The position numbers and the translations under genes are program-made. A model generated the notes under the pieces. The model was not told the DNA's origin and searched no databases. It worked only from the letters and a program-made list of their open reading frames with translations. Shown in pieces: positions 1 through 4,102 of a stretch of DNA of 6,115 bases (the stretch's first letter is position 1; every line of letters starts with the position of its first letter). Location of the stretch: assembly GCF_001557215.1 (NCBI RefSeq), contig NZ_LSJM01000391.1, forward strand, positions 1 through 6,115, given 5' to 3'. The DNA is from Sphingomonas sp. CCH9-E2 (GTDB lineage Bacteria > Pseudomonadota > Alphaproteobacteria > Sphingomonadales > Sphingomonadaceae).

Positions 1-729
1 CTGGAATGCTTTCACCAGCAGCGCGGCTAGTGCCGCGCGCGGTCCGTGGAACAGATTGTCGATCCGTCGGCTGCCCCGATTTGCTTCGAACTCCTCCGGA
101 AATTCGGTAACGGGCGCAGGTTCGGCAAGCAGTGCGGCTGCCAGCTTTACATTGAACGCCGCGATGTCGGCATAACCGTCTGGCACCGGCAACGGCTTGC
201 GGACGATGTGAACCGGGTCGAACATCAGCCGTTTCGCACGTGTCGTATCGCCCGTCAGCGCCAGTGCCACGCCCCAATTGTAGAGCAGCTGGGCACTGAC
301 CCCACCACGGTCGAACAGCGTTTCGCATAGTTCCAGCAACGCGTGGTGACGACCGCTCCGGCGGAGCAATCGGCTCAGCAGTCGGCAAGCGCGGGCATCA
401 TTGGGCTGGCGCATCAGAACGGCACGAAACTCGGCTTCGGCACCCGCGTCACCCAATTCTGCGAGCGCCGCCGCGCGCTCATAGTTGGCACCGGCGAGCG
501 GCGCCAGAATGCGAAGGGCCGCGTCGGGTCGGCCAAGCATATTGTAGCAGCGCGCCACAAGCATGCGCGCCTCGCCGTCATCCGGCTTAAGCTCTATGGC
601 AGGCTCGAGGCATAGCACCGCGCCACGAAAGTCTAGCTGGTCGAGATGGACATGCGCGAGCTGGACATGCAGCGCCGCCCGTTCTGGGTCCACAGCGAGC
701 GCGCGCTCGATCAGCTGGCGAACCACCAC
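1..729 (-). pseudogene. TPR / putative 2OG-Fe(II) oxygenase protein, 5'-truncated and running off the left edge
   Basis: The minus frame read from 729 to the left edge is open for 243 codons without a stop. Its first part shows TPR-like helical repeats: 'IERALAVDPERAALHVQLA', then 'AIELKPDDGEARMLVARCYN', then 'LGRPDAALRILAPLAG'. After 'RAKRLMFDPVHIV' comes 'DGYADIAAFNVKLAAALLAE', which resembles the entry to the oxygenase domain of proteobacterial TPR proteins annotated as putative 2OG-Fe(II) oxygenase. The iron-binding residues would lie beyond the left edge, so they cannot be checked. An in-frame TGA at 756-754 closes the frame upstream. The only nearby starts are two GTG codons at 729 and 726, with no clear ribosome site, and few TPRs precede the oxygenase part. 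I read this as a gene that has lost its 5' end at the junction with the integrase remnant. It could still be translated from GTG. The family call rests on recalled sequence resemblance; the truncation is inference. Confidence 0.6.
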
Positions 730-962
730 CGGGTCGGCACCGACACGCTCGACTCAGTGGCACGGCATTCGGATAGTTCTGGTGCAGCCGTCCAATCACC
801 CGATTTTCTCGCTGCATCAAATCTTTCATCGATCTGAAATGCGACGACTTTCGCCAATCGTCGGGCGACGGTCAGCGAGGCTGTGCCCAGCGATCTGCTG
901 ATGTGACTCGATCCAATGACTTGCCTGAGATCGGAAGGCACCCGCACCCGATATTGAAACAT
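711..962 (-). pseudogene. N-terminal remnant of a tyrosine-recombinase-type phage/island integrase
   Basis: From ATG at 962 the frame reads 'MFQYRVRVPSDLRQVIGSS' and continues with 'ISRSLGTASLTVARRLAKVV'. This pattern (xxYRRRVPxDLRxxxG, then RSLGT, then A-rich helix) is typical of the N-terminal arm/core-binding region of site-specific integrases in proteobacterial islands (DUF6538-like N-termini). Only about 60 residues match. After 'FDAARKSG' near 790 the frame becomes unlike an integrase and stops at 711, so the core-binding and catalytic (R...H-R-H...Y) domains are missing. The in-frame codons just upstream of 962 ('WRRGA') also look like integrase sequence. An ATG at 993-991 reads 'MAFRC' in another frame, so a small frameshift near the start is possible. 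The fragment lies about 190 bp from the tRNA-Thr remnant in the same orientation, as expected for an element targeting that tRNA. It cannot make an active recombinase. Confidence 0.6.
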
Positions 963-994
963 CGCACCTCGACGCCAAACACCGGAAGGCCATC

Positions 995-1018
995 TGTGCG
1001 ACACCCGTGTGCGACAGT
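995..1018. repeat. Direct-repeat unit 1: two TGTGCGACA 9-mers, period 13
   Basis: Two copies of TGTGCGACA begin at 995 and 1008. The whole 24-bp unit recurs at 1076-1099 with a single C/T difference at the centre. It lies directly upstream of the integrase remnant on the minus strand (where the motif reads TGTCGCACA). Paired short repeats next to an integrase gene and an attachment site suggest arm-type integrase or excisionase binding sites, or operators of the integrase gene. The repeats are seen directly; the role is inferred. Confidence 0.6.
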
Positions 1019-1075
1019 TCGGCCTGTCATTTTCACAACCATCTGAGAGGCTTAAGCTCTGATCGAATGAGGTCT

Positions 1076-1099
1076 TGTGCGACACTCGTGTGCGACAGT
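1076..1099. repeat. Direct-repeat unit 2: two TGTGCGACA 9-mers, period 13
   Basis: This is a near-identical copy of the 995-1018 unit, with TGTGCGACA at 1076 and 1089. It starts 81 bp after the first unit and ends about 50 bp from the tRNA-Thr remnant. Together the two units give four copies of the 9-mer between the integrase start and the presumed crossover core. Confidence 0.6.
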
Positions 1100-1150
1100 C
1101 AGCACAAGAACGTGACTTAAGCGATTGGTTTTCTGCGATTTTTTGGGTGG

Positions 1151-1197
1151 TGGTGCGCTTACAGGACTCGAACCTGTGACCCCCGCATTACGAATGC
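1151..1197 (-). other. 3' half of a tRNA-Thr(CGT) gene: attachment-site (att) remnant
   Basis: Read on the minus strand, the segment contains most of an anticodon arm with loop TTCGTAA (anticodon CGT at 1192-1190), the variable region, a complete T arm (ACAGG-TTCGAGT-CCTGT) and an acceptor-like 3' end, AAGCGCACCA. The D arm and the 5' acceptor strand are absent: the sequence to the right of 1198 does not resemble tRNA, and the first anticodon-stem base pair is already broken. The 3' acceptor strand is also one base short of the 7+discriminator spacing before CCA. This is therefore not a functional tRNA. A tRNA 3' half starting in the anticodon arm is the typical duplicated core left by integrases that use tRNA genes. 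Threonine identity rests on the CGT anticodon and the arm sequence. Confidence 0.75.
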
Positions 1198-1276
1198 GCG
1201 GCACGCTGGAGAAAAGGCTGAAGTGCGTGGGCTGTGCCACACTCTATTACGCCATCCAAGGTGATTTGAGCGGGTT

Positions 1277-1297
1277 TGCGATACCAGTGCGATACCA
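1277..1297. repeat. Tandem direct repeat TGCGATACCA x2, period 11
   Basis: TGCGATACCA occurs at 1277-1286 and again at 1288-1297. The spacing is close to one helical turn, and the core TGCGAxAC resembles the TGTGCGACA repeats on the other side of the tRNA remnant. The pair may be arm-type recombinase sites on the opposite side of the crossover core. The repeat itself is certain; the role is inferred. Confidence 0.5.
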
Positions 1298-1521
1298 ATC
1301 TGTCAGATCGAGCGTTACAGACTCGCTTGGAGGCTCCAAAGCCGTCCGGCTGCTGGCGCGGCGCTCGGCGTTATACCTGGCACACCCCTCGCGACCATTG
1401 GTTCGTCAAGTCTGAAGGTGTTCGAAACGGATCAAACGGTTATTGGCGTACCGAGTATAGAAGCGCCAACGTGCCGAAAGCCGCAGCCGATCGACACATC
1501 CGTTGGGGATCGGATCAGATT

Positions 1522-1533
1522 GCCTCGCGAGGC
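1522..1533. repeat. Perfect 12-bp palindrome GCCTCGCGAGGC
   Basis: This self-complementary site lies about 40 bp downstream of the pqqD-like stop codon. No T-tract follows on either strand, so it does not look like a standard intrinsic terminator. It could be a weak transcription-end hairpin or a protein-binding palindrome. Confidence 0.3.
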
Positions 1534-1573
1534 CCGATGTTGTCGCTCCCAGAGAGTATCGTTGCGCGCCGAG

Positions 1574-1834
1574 TCAAAGCTGTTGGACCATCCCCTTCTG
1601 CATCGCCTGTTCGATGAATGCGTTGACCTCTGCGGTCGCCTGGCTCGCGTCGACCTCAAACTGGGCGACCAGGCTTGCAACCAGGTGTTCGATGGTCTGT
1701 GGCGTTTCGAGCAGTTCCCAGATCACCGCCCCGGTTTCGTTAAGGCCGACATATTCCCCACGCGCGATGTTCAGCATCAGGATTTCGTCGGATACGCTGG
1801 CGACCAACCAGCCCTCTGCACGCATCAACGTCAT
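1574..1834 (-). CDS. PqqD-like leader-binding protein (lasso B1 / RRE)
   Basis: An 86-residue protein of PqqD family size and pattern. It has a strand-rich N-terminal part ('EILMLNIARGEYVGLNETG', residues 17-35), the aromatic-rich turn 'AVIWELLETPQTIEHL' (36-51), and two C-terminal helices ending 'VNAFIEQAMQKGMVQQL'. In RiPP systems this fold is the RiPP recognition element: it binds the precursor leader through a beta-strand plus helix groove and presents the peptide to the protease and cyclase. In lasso pathways of this type it is a separate protein, B1. The start is fixed by an ATGA overlap with the sulfotransferase stop (1834-1831) and by a strong GGAGGT ribosome site at 1846-1841, six bases upstream. 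It is the last gene of the kinase-sulfotransferase-PqqD unit. The expected partner is the leader W-x-x-P-x-L segment of the precursor at 3903. Confidence in the family is high; the specific partner is inferred from context. Confidence 0.9.
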   Translation of the reverse strand: MTLMRAEGWLVASVSDEILMLNIARGEYVGLNETGAVIWELLETPQTIEHLVASLVAQFEVDASQATAEVNAFIEQAMQKGMVQQL

Positions 1835-2733
1835 TCAGTAACCTCCGGAAAACACAAATCATAGCCAAGCTGGCGCATCGTCGCGCCGTGCGCGCGCTCG
1901 ATCGCCCGCACCTGATCGTCGGTCAGTTCCTCGCGCCACCCACCGGCCCTGCCGGACCGGAAGAACCGGCCGCCCCCGTCGCCATAGGACGGTGCCTCGC
2001 GAAATCCTTCGCTGTCCTCTTGCGTGCGTACCACGTCGAAATCGGCAAAGCTGACGGCGCGCGCCGCCTCCGTCACGTCGAGCGAGACGCCGCAAAATTC
2101 CAGGGCGTCGGTCAACGTACGGACCGGGTCGCGATGCAGTGCCTCATAGGATACCAAATGCACCGGAACATCCTGCTGCTCCAGCCAGGATGCCGCATGT
2201 CCGCTCCAGCTGCTCAGCCGCTGACGCAGCTGGTTGCGCTGCGCGGTAACGATGTCGCACAGCCCGGCCCCGGGATCCGCCATGAACCGGATGGCATGAT
2301 CGATATCGCGGCCGAGATGGTTGGCGAGCGAAGCGGCAACGTCGCGCGGATCGCGGACGATCAGGATCGCCGCGATTGCACCCTCCGCGCCGCCCAATAA
2401 GGGGCTGCCATCGGTCAGCCGGTTATAAGCGTCATGGACCTTGCAGAAGCTGAGATGACCGACCGGCGTCGGCGCCGGTGTGCGCGCCGCCGCCAACGGG
2501 TCTCCGGCCGCATACATCAGCGGGCGCAGCGCGTCGCATTCGTCATGGGTCAGCAGCCCCGATGACAGGTGCAATGCGCGTTCGAACCAGTCGCGCGCAC
2601 TGGCGATCCCGCCCCGTTTCCCGCCAAAGTCGTTGATGCTGACAGGTTCATTCTGCCCGATATTGGCGAGCAGCAGGCGCGCCCAAGTGTTTCCCGACTT
2701 GGGATAGGAGGCAAGCCAGACGCGCTGAGTCAC
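1831..2733 (-). CDS. PAPS-dependent sulfotransferase, probable RiPP-tailoring enzyme
   Basis: A 300-residue cytosolic-type sulfotransferase of the usual family length. The 5'-phosphosulfate-binding loop is 'YPKSGNTW' at residues 10-17. A 'FCKVHD' segment (96-101) sits where the family has its catalytic histidine (H100). The 3'-phosphate-binding segment is 'IVRDPRDVAASLANH' (125-139). Near the C-terminus 'FFRSGRAGGWREELT' (257-271) corresponds to the conserved RKGxxGxWK PAPS-binding motif. All cofactor motifs are intact, so activity is expected: transfer of sulfate from PAPS to a hydroxyl (or amine). I chose GTG at 2733 because it gives the normal family start ('TQRVWLASYPKSG') and a GTGA overlap with the kinase stop; the open frame extends further upstream only as an out-of-frame shadow of the kinase gene. 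It lies between kinase and PqqD genes in one overlapping operon, so a peptide substrate is likely. The precursor lacks Tyr, which points to Ser/Thr sulfation or to another substrate. Substrate is inference. Confidence 0.9.
   Translation of the reverse strand: MTQRVWLASYPKSGNTWARLLLANIGQNEPVSINDFGGKRGGIASARDWFERALHLSSGLLTHDECDALRPLMYAAGDPLAAARTPAPTPVGHLSFCKVHDAYNRLTDGSPLLGGAEGAIAAILIVRDPRDVAASLANHLGRDIDHAIRFMADPGAGLCDIVTAQRNQLRQRLSSWSGHAASWLEQQDVPVHLVSYEALHRDPVRTLTDALEFCGVSLDVTEAARAVSFADFDVVRTQEDSEGFREAPSYGDGGGRFFRSGRAGGWREELTDDQVRAIERAHGATMRQLGYDLCFPEVTE
1841..1846 (-). promoter_or_regulatory. Strong Shine-Dalgarno (GGAGGT) for the pqqD-like gene
   Basis: On the minus strand GGAGGT is followed by six bases and then the ATG at 1834. 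It lies inside the last codons of the sulfotransferase gene. It is the best ribosome site on the minus strand of this locus and suggests that the small leader-binding protein is made in higher amount than the enzymes before it. Confidence 0.7.
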
Positions 2734-3713
2734 GGGGCCGTGTCCAGCCCGCTTTCGCGCCATTGCCGTTTGAGCAGGTCGATCACGGTCGGCAAGTCGG
2801 CAAAATCCAGCCGCCGGACAAGATCCGCAACCACCGCCTGAGCGAGCAGCCGGGCGGTCATCTGAAAATAGAGCTGTTGCTGCCCCATCAGCCGGGTCAG
2901 CATCGGGCGATAGGCATTGCGCCGCACGGTGCGCGCGGCATCGACCAGATTGAGCGGCACGATCGCGGGCTGCGCCGTGCGCCGATCCTCCTTCAGCGCG
3001 TAGATCGCGGTCACCGGCAACGGCGTTTCCTGCCCCACCGACAGTTTCGGCGACACATAGAATTTGTTCAACTGGGGCCGCACCGCCGCCCCCACGCGTG
3101 CGTCGACGGCCAGCTTCTCGACCGCCTCCTGCCACAATTTATGTTGCCGCCCATCGGCGAACAGCATCACGCGCCCGGATACCTCGCGCAGCGCACAGAA
3201 ATCGTCGTTGACCAGCGGGTAACCGCGCTCGACCAGCGCCGCGCCGATGGTGGACTTTCCGGCACCGGAAGGTCCGCAGAACAACACCGCGCCGTCGCCC
3301 ACCCGGACCGCGCTGGCATGGAGCACGACATCCTCCCGCTGGTGCAACAGCGCGCCCATCCCGGTCGAAGCGATAAAGGCCGCCGCGTCCGCATCGTTTG
3401 CGCCCAGCACGACATAGTCGATCGTGCGGCCGTGACTGACCAGCATGTCGACGGTGCCGGGAACGCGCAGACGATATTGGTCCGCCGAAAGCATCCAGTT
3501 GGGGCCGGTTTCCCGCACATCGGTCATGGTCGGCAGCGCATCGGTGCGGGCGATGACGATCTCGGCAGCGGTCGGATAATCGGGCGTGATGCGGGTGAAT
3601 GCCGGAAGGTCCAGATCGGACCCGACGACGCGCCCGCAAACCAGATAATGCAACAAGCGACAGGATCCTGACCGAAACGGGTGGGCGCCGGCGGTGCCGG
3701 CGGCGGCGCTCAT
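2730..3713 (-). CDS. HPr-kinase-like P-loop kinase (lasso-peptide kinase type)
   Basis: A 327-residue protein with the fold signature of the HPr serine kinase C-terminal domain. It shows 'VVLHASAVRVGDGAVLFCGP' (residues 129-148), the Walker A loop 'GPSGAGKST' (147-155), and 'LVNDD' (167-171), equivalent to the Asp-containing catalytic/Walker B region. Homologues in lasso clusters (for example the paeninodin kinase) phosphorylate the C-terminal Ser hydroxyl of the precursor. The precursor here ends in Ser, which fits. It lacks the regulatory N-terminal domain of classical HPrK, as RiPP kinases do. Start choice: ATG at 3713 ('MSAAAGTAGAHPF') gives a family-like N-terminus but has a poor ribosome site; an in-frame TTG at 3752 would add 13 residues. 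It is divergent from the precursor (189 bp gap) and overlaps the sulfotransferase start by four bases (GTGA). It is the first gene of its operon. The kinase family is clear; Ser specificity is inferred from relatives. Confidence 0.88.
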   Translation of the reverse strand: MSAAAGTAGAHPFRSGSCRLLHYLVCGRVVGSDLDLPAFTRITPDYPTAAEIVIARTDALPTMTDVRETGPNWMLSADQYRLRVPGTVDMLVSHGRTIDYVVLGANDADAAAFIASTGMGALLHQREDVVLHASAVRVGDGAVLFCGPSGAGKSTIGAALVERGYPLVNDDFCALREVSGRVMLFADGRQHKLWQEAVEKLAVDARVGAAVRPQLNKFYVSPKLSVGQETPLPVTAIYALKEDRRTAQPAIVPLNLVDAARTVRRNAYRPMLTRLMGQQQLYFQMTARLLAQAVVADLVRRLDFADLPTVIDLLKRQWRESGLDTAP

Positions 3714-3902
3714 ATTTCGTTCGGCGGGTTCTGCCAATGGTCGATCACGCAAGGGCGGTCTTCACCAACGCATCCTCCGTGCCCATTTTTGGCGCGGAAT
3801 CGATGAATGCACGCGGCTTTGCTATTTGGTGATGATGCGCCTTGACGCGCGTTGACGCTTGCGGCAACCGCAATGTTGAAGGGAATGAAAAGGGGAATTG
3901 TG
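3714..3902. promoter_or_regulatory. Divergent intergenic region between precursor (+) and kinase operon (-)
   Basis: The 189-bp gap must hold the promoter of the precursor and probably that of the kinase-sulfotransferase-PqqD unit. On the plus strand two TTGACGC heptamers stand at 3842-3848 and 3852-3858, exactly 10 bp apart; either TTGACG could be a -35 element, but I see no well-spaced -10 box, only AATGTT at 3872-3877. The tandem could also be an operator. On the minus strand I cannot name a convincing promoter. Confidence 0.4.
3888..3895 (+). promoter_or_regulatory. Ribosome binding site of the precursor gene (AAAAGGGG)
   Basis: AAAAGGGG is followed by a 7-base spacer and the ATG at 3903. 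It decides between this ATG and in-frame alternatives upstream (TTG at 3852, ATG at 3885, GTG at 3900), which have poorer or no such site at correct spacing. Confidence 0.65.
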
Positions 3903-4061
3903 ATGGAGCGTAACGACGAGGCAAAGATCACGGTCGCCACGACAGCGACCCGCAAGCCATGGATGGCCCCCGCACTGATCGCCTCCGACGTGCAGGACAC
4001 GGCGAACAACCAGCTCCCGACCTTCATCGAGTCGACGACGCCGACCGACCGTCCGTCCTGA
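3903..4061 (+). CDS. RiPP precursor peptide, lasso-like (52 aa), with atypical core
   Basis: A hydrophilic 52-residue peptide beginning MERNDEAKIT, with good ribosome site spacing. The leader carries 'KPWMAPALI' (residues 18-26): W-x-x-P-x-L at 20-25 matches the YxxPxL signature read by PqqD-like leader-binding proteins of lasso systems. A Thr (T33) follows ten residues after the Pro; in lasso precursors Thr is normally the second-last leader residue. That rule places cleavage after A34 and predicts the core NNQLPTFIESTTPTDRPS (18 residues). Glu43 is then core position 9, right for a 9-membered macrolactam ring. The presumed first residue is Asn rather than Gly/Ala/Ser/Cys, which is unusual. 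The core ends in Ser, the position phosphorylated by lasso kinases, and holds five Thr/Ser before it, but no Tyr, Cys or Trp. It is divergent from the kinase operon and convergent with the cyclase (27 bp between stops), an unusual orientation for a precursor. Precursor identity is strong from context plus leader motif; the core boundary is inference. Confidence 0.78.
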   Translation: MERNDEAKITVATTATRKPWMAPALIASDVQDTANNQLPTFIESTTPTDRPS

Positions 4062-4102
4062 GCGGCTTCGATCCGCGGTTACCCGCGCTCAGTTGAAGCC
4101 GC
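4062..4102. terminator. Nested inverted repeats between convergent precursor and cyclase genes
   Basis: An outer 8-bp stem pairs GCGGCTTC (4062-4069) with GAAGCCGC (4095-4102). Inside it is a compact hairpin, CGCGG-TTAC-CCGCG (4074-4087). The structure starts directly after the precursor stop, and its right arm overlaps the last codons of the cyclase. No T-tract follows on either strand, so it is not a textbook intrinsic terminator. It could be a bidirectional transcription end or an RNA 3'-end stabiliser, keeping readthrough from the cyclase from producing precursor antisense RNA. Confidence 0.4.

Larger units (their letters stand above)
1198..1573. other. Region without a recognisable gene, downstream of the pqqD-like gene
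   Basis: I read this stretch in all frames. The open frames are short, lack convincing ribosome sites and match no family I recognise. It contains the paired TGCGATACCA repeats at 1277-1297 and a perfect 12-bp palindrome at 1522-1533. I looked for a remnant of a lasso B2 (transglutaminase-like) peptidase, which often follows the PqqD-like gene, and saw none. It is probably the boundary between the RiPP locus and the integration scar. Confidence 0.5.

Noticed and set aside
587..829. Minus-strand ATG at 829 reading 'MKDLMQRENRVIGRLHQNYP'
   Set aside because: It could be a real N-terminus of the TPR protein joined by a frameshift near 756, but nothing recognisable supports it, and it overlaps integrase-like sequence in another frame; left as a possibility only.
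1052..1240. A 62-codon minus-strand frame containing 'RIRNAGVTGSSPVSAP'
   Set aside because: This is the well-known false protein produced by translating a tRNA 3' half; the sequence is the tRNA-Thr remnant.
1151..1240. Complete functional tRNA-Thr
   Set aside because: No D arm or 5' acceptor strand is found and the acceptor end is one base short, so only the 3' half is present.
2734..3135. Upstream extension of the sulfotransferase frame
   Set aside because: It lies wholly inside the kinase gene in another frame and is Gly/Arg/Ala-rich. The GTG at 2733 gives the normal family N-terminus.
2763..3671. A 302-codon plus-strand frame
   Set aside because: It is antisense to the kinase, whose Walker A and NDD motifs are clear; Arg/His/Gln-rich composition is typical of the shadow of a GC-rich gene.
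3745..3778. Minus-strand GGAGG followed by a six-codon frame (GTG at 3765 to TGA) before the kinase
   Set aside because: It could be a leader mini-ORF, but it is out of frame with the kinase and too short to support without conservation.
3710..4027. A 105-codon minus-strand frame opposite the precursor
   Set aside because: It overlaps the precursor on the opposite strand and the kinase start, has no convincing ribosome site, and its composition reads as an antisense shadow. The plus-strand peptide has a leader motif and a good ribosome site.
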